A stretch of DNA of 64,000 bases from Streptomyces iranensis (GCF_017874715.1 NZ_JAGGLR010000026.1:62001-126000), one strand, 5' to 3'; shown: positions 29,171-37,821, counted from the first letter of the stretch. The notes: a model not told the origin generated them from the sequence alone. Numbers and translations: made by a program.

Positions 29171-29829
29171 CACGGGTTCCGCCCCTCGATGATCTTTGGC
29201 AGATCCTTGGCGTAACGATCCGCCGTGGCCTCCGTCGTGTAGATCCAGTGGCCCTTGTCGTCCTTGGGCGAGAAGCCGATCACCTCGGCGCCGTGGCTGA
29301 CGGTGATGCTGCCGTCCTTCTCCTTCTTCGGCTTCTCGATGTAGATGCCCAGCGGCCGCGCGGCGGCCTCGATGGTGTTGAAGTCGCCGGTCAGGCCGAC
29401 GAAGTCGGTGCCGCCCTGGGCGTCCAGCCAGGAGCGGATCCGCTTGGGGGTGTCGCGGGCGGGGTCGGTGCTGACGAAGACGACGCGCAGCTTCTCCCGC
29501 TCGGCCTTGGGGAGCTTCTTCACGGCGATGCCGACGTTGCTCATGGTCAGCGGGCAGACGTCCGGGCAGTGGGTGTAGCCGAAGAAGAGCAGGGTGGGCC
29601 GGCCCTCGGTCTCCTTCAGCAGGTCGTATTTCTTGCCGTCGGTGCCGGTGAGGACGAGGTCCGGCTTGGTCTTCGCCTGGTCGAGGACGATGGCCTGTCC
29701 CGACCTCTGGCCGCCCTTGACCTCGGCGGCGGCGTTGTCGCCCTTGCCCCCGTCGTCCGAGCCGCCGCAGGCGCTGAGGGTGAGCGCGGCGGCGGCGGCG
29801 AACGCGGTGGCCAGGATTTTGGTGCGCAT
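29170..29829 (-). CDS. sco: Sco1/SenC-family copper chaperone lipoprotein
   Basis: 219 residues from ATG 29829 (GGGAGA eight bases upstream). Lipobox LSACGG, then a thioredoxin-like fold with the copper motif CPDVC (GYTHCPDVCPLTMSN) and the third-ligand His in VSHGAEVIGF. Sco proteins load copper into the CuA site of cytochrome c oxidase and in Streptomyces feed extracellular copper enzymes needed for development. It lies between the YcnI gene and the PCuAC gene in the operon. Confidence 0.93.
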   Translation of the reverse strand: MRTKILATAFAAAAALTLSACGGSDDGGKGDNAAAEVKGGQRSGQAIVLDQAKTKPDLVLTGTDGKKYDLLKETEGRPTLLFFGYTHCPDVCPLTMSNVGIAVKKLPKAEREKLRVVFVSTDPARDTPKRIRSWLDAQGGTDFVGLTGDFNTIEAAARPLGIYIEKPKKEKDGSITVSHGAEVIGFSPKDDKGHWIYTTEATADRYAKDLPKIIEGRNP

Positions 29830-29972
29830 GGAGCTGTTCTCCCAAGAGGAGGTGGATCGGTGGCGCGCGGGGGCGGCGGGCACGAGGGCCCGCCACCCCC
29901 GCCGGGAGCACGCGGCCGGTTCAGGACCCGTGGTCACCGGCGGTCACGCGCATGCGGTCGAGTGGTCGGCGG

Positions 29973-30722
29973 TCAGGCTGAGCGGCGGCGGCTGGCGACC
30001 ACGCCGAAGACGGCACCGGCGGCGCCGATGACGATGCCCGCGATGCCCAGCACCCGGGCGGTGGTGTCGCTGCCGCCCTCGTCGTCCGAGGCGTCCTTGG
30101 AGGCGGAATTCTCCGCTCCGGCCTTCTCGGAGTCCTTGTCCTGGCCGGACGCCGCGGCGGCGCCATCGCCGTCCGAGCCCTCGGCCGGGGCGACCAGCTT
30201 GAGCACCGGAGCCGGGTTCTCAGGCTCCGCGGCGCCCTCCTTGGGCTCCTCGATCCAGCGCACGACCTCCTTGTTGTCGTACGTCTGGAGGGCCTTGAAG
30301 GCGAGCTGGTCGGCGTCGTCGGGCAGCTGGCCGACCGAGAGCGGGAACTGCTGGAACATCCCCGGCTCGATCTTGCCGCCGGTCCAGGTGACCTTGGTGA
30401 CCGCCTCGCTGATCTTCTCGCCGTGCATCTCCATGGGCTTGGGGAGCTTGGACTTGGTGACCTTGACGTCCCAGCCGGGCACCGGCTGGGGCATCACCGA
30501 GGCGAGCGGGTGGTCGGCGGGGAGGGTCACCTCGAGCTTGACGGTGGAGGAGTCGTCGCGCTCGTTGGGCACCTTGAAGTTGATGGTGCTGTAGCCGCCC
30601 TTCTCGGCCTGACCCGGCTGCACGCTCACGTGCGCGAAGGCTGGGCCCGCGGTGAGCAGCACCAGGCCGCCCGCGGTAAGGGCTCCGAGGACCGGCAGAC
30701 GGCGGAGACGCATGGCGTTCAT
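29973..30722 (-). CDS. ycnI: YcnI-family (DUF1775) copper-binding protein
   Basis: 249 residues. The signal peptide ends AFA, and the mature protein starts HVSVQP, giving the N-terminal His that in YcnI forms a copper brace with conserved Glu and Trp. The DUF1775 domain is followed by an Asp/Ser/Ala-rich linker and a C-terminal membrane helix with RRR anchor. ATG 30722 has GGAG seven bases upstream. It is transcribed just before sco; together with PCuAC and CopCD it makes the extracytoplasmic copper set. Confidence 0.9.
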   Translation of the reverse strand: MNAMRLRRLPVLGALTAGGLVLLTAGPAFAHVSVQPGQAEKGGYSTINFKVPNERDDSSTVKLEVTLPADHPLASVMPQPVPGWDVKVTKSKLPKPMEMHGEKISEAVTKVTWTGGKIEPGMFQQFPLSVGQLPDDADQLAFKALQTYDNKEVVRWIEEPKEGAAEPENPAPVLKLVAPAEGSDGDGAAAASGQDKDSEKAGAENSASKDASDDEGGSDTTARVLGIAGIVIGAAGAVFGVVASRRRSA

Positions 30723-30818
30723 GTCAACACTCCAGGAACAGGAATGATCAGATGGGTGGGCGCGCGTGCGGCGACGTCGCGGCCGCCCTCCGGTCCCGCT
30801 GGAGGAGCGTCGCGTCGG

Positions 30819-31637
30819 TCAGGCCGCGAGGTCGCAAACCGGCGGTCCCCGCCTGATCACGCTGTGCTGGAGGACGAGGGCCGTCGTCCCGCCCTCGTCC
30901 CGCTCGGCCGCGCGCGGACGGCACGGCCCGCCGTAAGGCGCCTGCGAAGGGGCCAGGAGCACCCGTACGAGCCTCAGGGCGGCGCGCAGCGCCCGTACGA
31001 GCGCGGCCTCCGCGACCCCTCGGGCCCCGTCCACCGACAGCCGCACCGCTCGCCATACGGCCATCTCGCCCCGGCGCAGCAGCCAGCCGATGGCCAGCGC
31101 GGCGAGCAGATGGCCCAGGGCCATGGGCAGCGACGGCAGCAGGCTCTCCATCCCGGCCGCCCGCCCCGCCGGGGCGGTGGACGCCGGCATGGCGTGCGGG
31201 GCGCCGTGCGCGGCGGACGGGTCGATGCCCGCGTGGGCGACGATCCGATGGGCCGCGGCGGCGTCGAGCCGTCCGGGGCCCGAAGCGCACAGCAGCCTGG
31301 CGGCCAGGCCGATCACATGGCCCTGGGCGGCGTCGGCCCGATGGGCGGCCTCCCCGGCCGCCGCGACCCGGTCCTGCCCGAGCGCGAAGAGCGCGTGCAG
31401 CGCCAGCTGTCCGACGGCCAGCACGGCCGCGATCCCGGGCAGCGACCGCTCCCGCCCGGCCAGCGTCAGCGCCACCGTGAACATCGCCGCGCAGCCCACG
31501 CCCAGCGTCCACAGCGGCACGGTGGCGCAGGAGCCCAGCACATGCCCCGCCGCGGACAGCACGACGCAGACCGCGGTGAAGACCGCGGCCCGCAGCATTC
31601 GCAGATCGGCGCCGGCACGGGCGACAGGGGAAGCCAT
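30819..31637 (-). CDS. Integral membrane protein of copper operon, unknown
   Basis: About 272 residues from ATG 31637 (start uncertain; the frame is open to 31700). Roughly five or six hydrophobic segments. Between them is a loop with several His and Met (VAHAGIDPSAAHGAPHAMPAS), and a long Arg-rich C-terminus ends with two Cys. It is on the same strand, 96 bases upstream of ycnI, and may be the first gene of the copper operon. A metal-related role is inferred from position and the His/Met loop only. Confidence 0.6.
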   Translation of the reverse strand: MASPVARAGADLRMLRAAVFTAVCVVLSAAGHVLGSCATVPLWTLGVGCAAMFTVALTLAGRERSLPGIAAVLAVGQLALHALFALGQDRVAAAGEAAHRADAAQGHVIGLAARLLCASGPGRLDAAAAHRIVAHAGIDPSAAHGAPHAMPASTAPAGRAAGMESLLPSLPMALGHLLAALAIGWLLRRGEMAVWRAVRLSVDGARGVAEAALVRALRAALRLVRVLLAPSQAPYGGPCRPRAAERDEGGTTALVLQHSVIRRGPPVCDLAA

Positions 31638-31838
31638 GGCCGCGCCATCATCCCACTGGGTAAACGCGTTTCCTACGGCGGGTGGGGCGTACCGGCGCAC
31701 ACCAGGACAGGCCCATACACCGGTTCGCGCATCGAGCGCGTCCGCTGAATGAGCGGAGTCACGTCAATAACACGCTTACGGACCATGGACCCAGGCAATA
31801 CGTAACGGTATGTCGAGCCGCGGCCGGGAGGCTGGAGC

Positions 31839-32342
31839 ATGAGCATCTGGTGGTCACTCCATTTGCCCCGCGAGGCGGCGAGCGTTCCGCTCGCACGACG
31901 ACTGCTCCTCGGCACCATGGAGACGGCCGGAGTGGATCCGGAGATCTCCTACGATCTGTCGGTCGCCCTCTCCGAGGCGTGTGCGAACGCGGTGGAGCAC
32001 GGGGGTCGCGACGGCACGGGCGGGGATTATCGAGTCACGGCCTATATCGACGGCGACACCTGCCGTATCGAGGTCACCGACTCCGGTCCCGGCTTCGCCG
32101 GACGCGGCACCGTCCGCCGCGAGGCCCGCCCCCGGAACGAGCGGCGTCCGGCGGGCGCGCCGAGACCACAGCAGCCGCGCAGTCCGGCCCCGCCACAGGC
32201 GGAGCACGGACGGGGGCTCTTTCTCATCGAGGCCCTCACCGACCATGTCCGCTACCGCGACCGTCCGGGTCGCGGCGGGGTGGTGGTGAGCTTCGACAAG
32301 ATTCTCAAGTGGCGTGAAGGAGCGCTGCTCAGGGCGTCATAG
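31839..32342 (+). CDS. Anti-sigma-type ATP-binding protein (HATPase_c_2)
   Basis: 167 residues of an RsbW/SpoIIAB-like ATPase fold: N-box ALSEACANAVEHG, G1 DSGPGF, G2 GRGLFLIEAL. No phosphoacceptor domain. Between G1 and G2 it has a basic Arg/Pro-rich insert (ARPRNERRPAGAPRPQQPR). Such proteins in Streptomyces act as serine kinases of anti-anti-sigma factors or bind sigma factors. The ATG follows GGGAGGCTGGAG. No partner gene is adjacent; the SpoIIE phosphatase at 36181 is a possible functional neighbour. Confidence 0.82.
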   Translation: MSIWWSLHLPREAASVPLARRLLLGTMETAGVDPEISYDLSVALSEACANAVEHGGRDGTGGDYRVTAYIDGDTCRIEVTDSGPGFAGRGTVRREARPRNERRPAGAPRPQQPRSPAPPQAEHGRGLFLIEALTDHVRYRDRPGRGGVVVSFDKILKWREGALLRAS

Positions 32343-32418
32343 CCGCCTGAACGTCAGGGAGCCGCCTGAACGTCAGGTGGCCGCCGCAACGCCAGGGGAG
32401 CCGCCGCAACGTCAGGTG
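32342..32418. repeat. Four 19-bp imperfect tandem repeats
   Basis: Units GCCGCCTGAACGTCAGG(GA/TG) at 32342 and 32361 and GCCGCCGCAACGYCAGG at 32380 and 32400. They start at the stop codon of the ATP-binding gene and run into the last codons of the convergent MocR gene. Confidence 0.85.
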
Positions 32419-33896
32419 GCCGTCTGTTCGGGCGGCAGGGCGCGGCACAGCGCGTCCAGCGCCCCTGCGAACAAGTGCTCGGGCGGGGTCGCGTAGCCCA
32501 CCACGAGCCCGTCGCGGTGGGGTGTGGTGGCGTCCGGGTGGCGGTAGCCGCCGAGCCCGTCGAGCGCCAGCCCCTGCCAGGCGGCGGCGCGCAGGGCGGA
32601 CCGCTCGGTGCCGGACGGCAGCTCCAGCACCGCGTGCAGACCGGCGGCGATCCCCGAGACGCGGATATGGGGCGCGCGTTCGGCGAGGGCGGCGACGAGC
32701 TGATCCCGCCGACGGCGGTACTGCTGGCGCATACGGCGCACATGGCGGTCGTAGCCGCCCGATTCGATGAAGTCCGCGAGGGTCAGCTGGTCGAGGACGC
32801 CGGTCCATCCCTCGCGCTCCCCCTTGGTGGCCAGCAGGCCGTCGACCAGATGGTCCGGCAGCACCATCCAGCCCAGCCGCAGCGCCGGGGAGAGGCTCTT
32901 GCTGACCGAGCCGAGGTAGAGCACCCGGTCGGGGTCGAGGCCCTGGACGGCGCCCACCGGACGGCGGTCGTAGCGGAACTCCCCGTCGTAGTCGTCCTCC
33001 AGCACCAGACCGCCGTTCTCCCGCGCCCAGGCGACGGCCGCCGCCCGCCGCTCGGGGTGCAGCGGCCCGCCGGTGGGGAACTGGTGGGCGGGGGTGAGCA
33101 GGGCCGCCCGTACGCCGTCGAGCTCGGCCAGTCCCTCCGTAAGGGCGCCATCGGCGTCCAACGGGAGCGGGACCGTACGGATCCCGGCCGATCTCAGCAG
33201 CGAGCGGTGGAAGGCCAGGCCGTAGGACTCGACGGCCATCCGGGGCCGCAGCAGCCGGGTTCCGCTCAGCAGCCGCACCGCGTGCGCGAAGCCCGCGCAG
33301 ACGACGATCCGCTCGGGGTCGGTGCGTACGCCGCGGACGCGGACGAGGTAGTCGGCCAGGGCGCGGCGCAGTTCCGGGCGGCCGCGCGGATCGCCGGGGC
33401 CGAACGCCTCGTGAGGCGCGGCGGTCAGGGCACGGCGGGCCGAGGCGAGCCAGGCGGTGCGGGGGAAGGAGGCGGCGTCCGGCTGGCCCTGGAGCAGGTT
33501 GTGCGCCGGGCGTGGGGCGGGCCGCGGCCCGCGGCGGCCACCGGTCGCCCCGGACGGCCGCCCGCCGCGCTCCCGGCCGGGCGCGCGGCGGGCGGCCGTC
33601 CGGGGCGGGGGCGATGCGGGGCGGGGCGCCACCCGGGTCCCGGAGCCCTGGCGGGCGGTGAGCCAGCCCTCGGCGACCAGCTCGGCGTAGGCGTCGGCGA
33701 CCGTGTTCCGGGCGATGCCCAGGTCGGCGGCGAGGGAACGGTAAGGCGGCAGCCGGGTGTCCGGGGCGAGCCGTCCGTCGCGGATGGCCTCGCGCAGCGC
33801 GGCCATCAGGGCGTTCCTGCGGCTGCCCGCGCGGGTCAGCTCCAGATGGAGGTCACTGCCGAGGATCTCCGCCGAATTGACCCATGAATCCGCCAT
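32412..33896 (-). CDS. MocR/PdxR-type regulator (GntR-aminotransferase)
   Basis: 494 residues. N-terminal GntR winged helix (LPPYRSLAADLGIARNTVADAYAEL), a linker rich in Arg/Pro, then a fold-type I aminotransferase domain with LEDDYDGEFRYDRRP and PLP-Lys motif SVSKSLSPALRLGW. Members bind PLP or its adduct with an amine and regulate vitamin B6 or amine metabolism. It is divergent from an AhpD-like gene, a frequent pairing, whose product is now broken. A palindrome (ACCCTACAGAGGGT) lies just upstream of its start. Confidence 0.9.
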   Translation of the reverse strand: MADSWVNSAEILGSDLHLELTRAGSRRNALMAALREAIRDGRLAPDTRLPPYRSLAADLGIARNTVADAYAELVAEGWLTARQGSGTRVAPRPASPPPRTAARRAPGRERGGRPSGATGGRRGPRPAPRPAHNLLQGQPDAASFPRTAWLASARRALTAAPHEAFGPGDPRGRPELRRALADYLVRVRGVRTDPERIVVCAGFAHAVRLLSGTRLLRPRMAVESYGLAFHRSLLRSAGIRTVPLPLDADGALTEGLAELDGVRAALLTPAHQFPTGGPLHPERRAAAVAWARENGGLVLEDDYDGEFRYDRRPVGAVQGLDPDRVLYLGSVSKSLSPALRLGWMVLPDHLVDGLLATKGEREGWTGVLDQLTLADFIESGGYDRHVRRMRQQYRRRRDQLVAALAERAPHIRVSGIAAGLHAVLELPSGTERSALRAAAWQGLALDGLGGYRHPDATTPHRDGLVVGYATPPEHLFAGALDALCRALPPEQTAT

Positions 33897-33904
33897 GGAA
33901 ATGC

Positions 33905-33918
33905 ACCCTACAGAGGGT
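33905..33918. promoter_or_regulatory. Palindromic operator between MocR and AhpD-like genes
   Basis: ACCCT-ACAG-AGGGT, nine bases before the MocR ATG and 25 before the AhpD-like ATG. On the minus strand it overlaps TAGGGT, a possible -10. Likely autoregulatory site. Confidence 0.4.
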
Positions 33919-33943
33919 CGCTTAGCGGCCTGATTTCATTCCC

Positions 33944-34440
33944 ATGACGACTTCGACGACGACACGGACTGCGACCCCGACACAGACCCCGGCCCCGACA
34001 CAGACGGCGGCCCCGACACAGACGGCGGCCCCGACACAGACGGCGGCCCCGACACAGACGGCGGCGCGGACCGCGACGGCGGCGCGGCGGACGACCGGGC
34101 GGGTCAACTTCGCGAAGGCCGCCCCCGCGGCGTTCAAGGCGCTGATCAGCCTGGACGCGGCCGCCCGTGAGGGCCTGGACCCGGCCCTGGTGGAGCTGGT
34201 GCAGATCCGCTCCTCCCAGCTCAACCACTGCGCCTACTGCCTCCATCAGTCTCCTAGCGAGGGGACCACCGGCTTCAGCTGGTGGGGGAATCGCTTCCCC
34301 GGCCCGTGACAACTTCCTCTTGTCCCGGAAGGGACCGGTTCGGGCTGGACCGCGACCTTCGGGTTGGAAGCTCCCCCTCCTTCAGGTGGGGGAGCGGAGT
34401 CACATGCACACCACCGACGCGTGCCGGGGCAGGACTGAGA
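33944..34440 (+). pseudogene. Broken AhpD-like carboxymuconolactone decarboxylase gene
   Basis: From ATG 33944: an odd (PTQTAA)n leader, then the family start GRVNFAKAAPAAFKALISLDAA and RSSQLNHCAYCLH, which includes the CxxC redox pair. At codon CAT 34246 the family sequence stops and 157 foreign bases follow. At 34404 it resumes with ATG CAC ACC ACC GAC GCG (MHTTDA), exactly the continuation expected after CAYCLH. The similarity then fades near 34440, and about 90 expected C-terminal residues are missing. So the gene was interrupted by an insertion and also lost its 3' end. The intact frame ends early at 34309. Confidence 0.78.
34247..34403 (+). mobile_element. Non-autonomous palindrome-bounded element (IS200/IS605-like)
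   Basis: 157 bases inserted between two adjacent codons of the AhpD-like gene. Near the left end is hairpin CCACCGGC-TTCA-GCTGGTGG (34266-34285), then GGGGAA-TCGC-TTCCCC (34285-34300). At the right end is GCTCCCCCTCC-TTCA-GGTGGGGGAGC (34370-34395, one T:T mismatch), and the element ends GGAGTCAC. No target duplication or terminal inverted repeats. Imperfect subterminal hairpins and clean insertion are typical of IS200/IS605 ends. No transposase or TnpB is encoded. Confidence 0.6.
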
Positions 34441-34445
34441 ACGGA

Positions 34446-34474
34446 CGTGGGGAGTGGCGTCGCCACTCCCCACG
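34446..34474. terminator. Bidirectional terminator before pepP end
   Basis: A perfect inverted repeat with 14-base arms (CGTGGGGAGTGGCG / CGCCACTCCCCACG) around one central T, between the convergent AhpD-like pseudogene and pepP. Confidence 0.6.
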
Positions 34475-34505
34475 GGACCATGTGATCAAGCTATGAGCCG
34501 GGGCC

Positions 34506-35972
34506 TCAGCCGGTGAGGCGGGCCATCCACGCCTCGACGTCATCGGCGGTCCGCGGCAGCGCGGCCGACAGCACGCGGTTGCCGTCCTCCGTCACCAGGA
34601 TGTCGTCCTCGATCCGGACGCCGATGCCCCGGTACTCCTCCGGCACGGTCAGGTCGTCGGGCTGGAAGTACAGCCCCGGCTCGACCGTCAGGCACATACC
34701 GGGCTCCAGGGTGCTGTCCACATAGGTCTCGGTGCGGGCCGCGGCGCAGTCGTGGACGTCCATTCCGAGCATGTGGCCGGTGCCGTGCAGCGTCCAGCGG
34801 CGCTGCAGCCCGAGCTCCAGCACCCGCTCCACAGGGCCCTCGACCAGGCCCCACTCGACGAGCTTGGTGGCGAGGACGTGCTGGGCGGCGTCGTGGAAGT
34901 CGCGGTACTTGGCACCCGGCCGGACCGCGGCGATGCCCGCCTCCTGGGCCTCGTGGACCGCCTGGTAGACCTTGCGCTGCAGCGGGCTGTAGGTGCCGTT
35001 CACCGGCAGGGTGCGGGTCACATCGGCGGTGTAGAGGGTGGTGGTCTCCACGCCCGCGTCCAGCAGGAGCAGCTCGCCGGAGCGGACCGGGCCGTCGTTG
35101 CGCACCCAGTGCAGGGTGGTGGCGTGCGGGCCCGCGGCGGCGATGGTGCCGTAGCCGACGTCGTTGCCCTCGACCCGGGCCCGAAGGAAGAACGTTCCTT
35201 CGATATAGCGTTCCGACGTCGCCCGCGCCTTGTCCAGAACCTTGACGACATCCTCGAAGCCGCGGACCGTCGAGTCGACCGCCGCCTGCAGCTGCCCGAT
35301 CTCGAACTCGTCCTTGACCAGGCGCTGCTCGCTGAGGAAGACCCGCAGCTCCTCGTCGCGCTCACCGGTGACCTTGTCGGTCAGGGCGGCCTCAAGACCG
35401 GCGTCGTGACCGCGCACGATGCGGACCGGGCCGGTGGCGTCCCGGAGCTCGTCGGCCAGCTTGCGGACGTCCCTGGCGGGCAGGCCCAGCCGCTTCTCGG
35501 CCTCCGTAAGGCTGAACCGGCGGCCGACCCACAGCTCGCCCTGGCCGTCCAGCCAGAACTCGCCGTTCTCCCGGTCGGAGCGCGGCAGCAGATACAGCGT
35601 CGCGGTGTGGCCGCCGCCCGCCTCGGGTTCCAGCACCAGCACGCCGTCCTCGGTCTGATCGCCGGTGAGGTACGCGTACTCGGTCGAGGCGCGGAAGCTG
35701 TAGTCCGTGTCGTTGGAGCGCGTGCGGAGATTGCCCGCGGGGACGACCAGGCGGTCGCCGGGGAAGCGCGCGGAGAGCGCGGCGCGGCGGCGGGCGGTGT
35801 GCGGAGCCTGTGCGAGGGGCTCCAGGTCGTGCTGCTCGGTGTCCGCCCAGCCGGACTTCATGCTCGCGGCGAGCTCGTCGGAAACGCCTGGGTACAGGCC
35901 GTTCTTCCGCCGCTTGATGGGCTCCTCGCCTTCCGGGGTCTCCGGGGCTTCGGAAGTGGGCTCCTCGGTCAC
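34506..35972 (-). CDS. pepP: Xaa-Pro aminopeptidase (aminopeptidase P)
   Basis: 488 residues from GTG 35972, chosen for AGGAGG five bases upstream. An N-terminal creatinase-like domain precedes the pita-bread metallopeptidase with metal ligands visible in LLDAGVETTTLYTADVTRT (two Asp), TGHMLGMDVHD (His), VEPGLYF and RIEDD (two Glu). It removes the N-terminal residue from peptides with proline at position 2, in the cytoplasm, with two Mn or Co ions. Monocistronic. Confidence 0.94.
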   Translation of the reverse strand: MTEEPTSEAPETPEGEEPIKRRKNGLYPGVSDELAASMKSGWADTEQHDLEPLAQAPHTARRRAALSARFPGDRLVVPAGNLRTRSNDTDYSFRASTEYAYLTGDQTEDGVLVLEPEAGGGHTATLYLLPRSDRENGEFWLDGQGELWVGRRFSLTEAEKRLGLPARDVRKLADELRDATGPVRIVRGHDAGLEAALTDKVTGERDEELRVFLSEQRLVKDEFEIGQLQAAVDSTVRGFEDVVKVLDKARATSERYIEGTFFLRARVEGNDVGYGTIAAAGPHATTLHWVRNDGPVRSGELLLLDAGVETTTLYTADVTRTLPVNGTYSPLQRKVYQAVHEAQEAGIAAVRPGAKYRDFHDAAQHVLATKLVEWGLVEGPVERVLELGLQRRWTLHGTGHMLGMDVHDCAAARTETYVDSTLEPGMCLTVEPGLYFQPDDLTVPEEYRGIGVRIEDDILVTEDGNRVLSAALPRTADDVEAWMARLTG

Positions 35973-36076
35973 GTCTTCCTCCTCGAACTGGACCCCTCCC
36001 ATCGTATGTGCGGGGCTTGACGGCCGGGAGGGATCGAGGTCCGGGCGACCACGGCTCCAGCGGGGGCGTGGTCACG

Positions 36077-36112
36077 CTCGAGCCGCGCCCGTAACTCGAG
36101 CCGCGCCCGTAA
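36077..36112. repeat. 18-bp perfect tandem pair
   Basis: CTCGAGCCGCGCCCGTAA occurs twice in succession (36077, 36095). Further GGCCCCGCGTCA copies follow to 36180. This fills the space between pepP and the 3' end of the phosphatase gene. Confidence 0.85.
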
Positions 36113-36180
36113 GGGGGCCGCGCGTCACTCGATGTGGGCCCCGCGTCAGCCGACGCGGGCCCCGCGTCATCGGCCCCGCG

Positions 36181-37821
36181 TCAGTCGAAGTGCGCCACGA
36201 GCAGGACGAGGTCCTCGGTGCCGTCCTCCGAGGGCCGCCCCACCGAGGCCGCCGGGCCGTCGGGGAGAACCGTACGGAGCACATGGTCGGCGAAGGCGTC
36301 CGGGTCGCCGCGGACGCCCTTGGGAGCGCTCGCAGCGGCCGTGTGCAGCCGGGCGAAGGCCCGGTCCATCGGCTCCCCGGTGCGGTGGAGCAGCCCGTCG
36401 CTGTAGAAGAGGAGGGTCTCTCCGGAGGACGGTGCGACCTCCACGCTGGGCGCCTCCCAGCAGGAGAGCATCCCCAGCGGCGCGGACAGGGTGGTCTCCA
36501 CGAACTCGGTGCGCCGCTCCCCGGTGAGCAGCGGCGGGCAGTGCCCGGCCCCGGCCAGCACCACCCTGCGCGTCCCGGGCTCGCAGTAGGCGAAGAGGGC
36601 AGTCGCGGAGCGGGCGGGCTCGGTGAGCCGTAGCAGCAGCTCCAGGTCGGACAGTACGGCGACCGGGTCCTCGCCCTCCATCACCGCGTACGCCCGCAGC
36701 GAGGCGCGCAGCCGCCCCATCGCGACCACGGCGCTCGGCCCGGAGCCGGAGACCCCGCCCACCGACAGCCCGAGCGCCCCGTCCGGCAGCGGCAGCGCGT
36801 CGTACCAGTCCCCGCCGCCGCGCGGACCGGGGTGGTGGCGGACGGCCAGGCGCACCCCGGGGACGCGGGGCAGCCGGGTGGGCAGCAGCTCCTCCTGGAC
36901 GGTCGCGACGGCGGCGCGGGCGCGGGAGAGCTCGATCAGCCGGGCGATGTGGGCGGCGGCGTACTGGCAGTACAGGCCCACGAGATGGCGCTGACGTTCC
37001 GCGGGCTCGGCGGGCTCGTCGTAGAGCCAGGCGGCTCCGCCGAGCCGCCCGGAGGGGCCGCCGGCGCCCATGGCGGCCGTAAGGCCGGGCGAAGGCGGGG
37101 CGGCAGGTGCGGCATCGTGCCCGTGGCCGGTTTCCGGGAGGCGCGGGGCGTCGGTGACGCTCGTCGTTCCGGGGACGCCGGGGGCCGGGTGGTCGCCCGC
37201 GCCCGCCGGGGAGCCTGTGCCGGTGCCGGACCCGTCCGCGCCGGGGGCGGGCGCGGGGATGGCGGAAAGGCCGGGCGTGGCGCGGGGGTCGGCGCGGAAC
37301 GGGTCCAGCGGCACGGCGTAGCTCGCGGAGAAGCCGAGCCGCGCGGCCACCTCGCGGTGGCGTGGGTCGAGGTCGGCCTCACTGGCGATATCGGGGTGGG
37401 TCACATCGGCGCGCCGCTCGCCGCCCGGCTCGGGCAGCCCGTCCAGGAGATGGCCGGCGGAGGCGGAGCCGCGCGGGATGGTCTCGATCTGGCCGAGGTC
37501 GGCGTGGCCGAGACCGAGTCCCACGGTGATCACCGGGCCGGGCCCGTCGGCCGGTTCGAGCGCCACCAGTCCGCGCCGGGCGCCGACCAGGGACGCGCCC
37601 GCGCGCAGCAGTTCGCGCAGCGCCTCGTCGAGGGTGTCGGTCCGGACCAGCCGCTCGGTGAGCTCATGAAGGGTGGTGAGGTCCGAGACCCAGCCCGCCA
37701 GCCGGTCCTGGACACCGGAGTCGGGCGCGGCCAGGGGCGGTGTGACGGGGTCGGCAGTTTGAGTGGGCGAGGGGAGGGGAGGATCGATTCCAGCCACTTT
37801 CGGCGCGTGAGGCGCGTTCAT
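36181..37821 (-). CDS. GAF-SpoIIE-type PP2C serine phosphatase
   Basis: 546 residues. Region 45-290 is a GAF-like sensor interrupted by a long Pro/Gly/Ala-rich insert (about residues 180-255). A helical connector (VATVQEELLPTRLPRVPG) leads to a PP2C/SpoIIE domain with GGDWYDALPLPDG, SVGGVSGSG and the distal LLFYSDGL and EDLVLLV. The usual core reads VGDVxGHG; here it is VGGVSGSG, so the metal-binding Asp of that motif is replaced. This could lower or abolish activity. Members dephosphorylate anti-anti-sigma factors. Confidence 0.85.
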   Translation of the reverse strand: MNAPHAPKVAGIDPPLPSPTQTADPVTPPLAAPDSGVQDRLAGWVSDLTTLHELTERLVRTDTLDEALRELLRAGASLVGARRGLVALEPADGPGPVITVGLGLGHADLGQIETIPRGSASAGHLLDGLPEPGGERRADVTHPDIASEADLDPRHREVAARLGFSASYAVPLDPFRADPRATPGLSAIPAPAPGADGSGTGTGSPAGAGDHPAPGVPGTTSVTDAPRLPETGHGHDAAPAAPPSPGLTAAMGAGGPSGRLGGAAWLYDEPAEPAERQRHLVGLYCQYAAAHIARLIELSRARAAVATVQEELLPTRLPRVPGVRLAVRHHPGPRGGGDWYDALPLPDGALGLSVGGVSGSGPSAVVAMGRLRASLRAYAVMEGEDPVAVLSDLELLLRLTEPARSATALFAYCEPGTRRVVLAGAGHCPPLLTGERRTEFVETTLSAPLGMLSCWEAPSVEVAPSSGETLLFYSDGLLHRTGEPMDRAFARLHTAAASAPKGVRGDPDAFADHVLRTVLPDGPAASVGRPSEDGTEDLVLLVAHFD

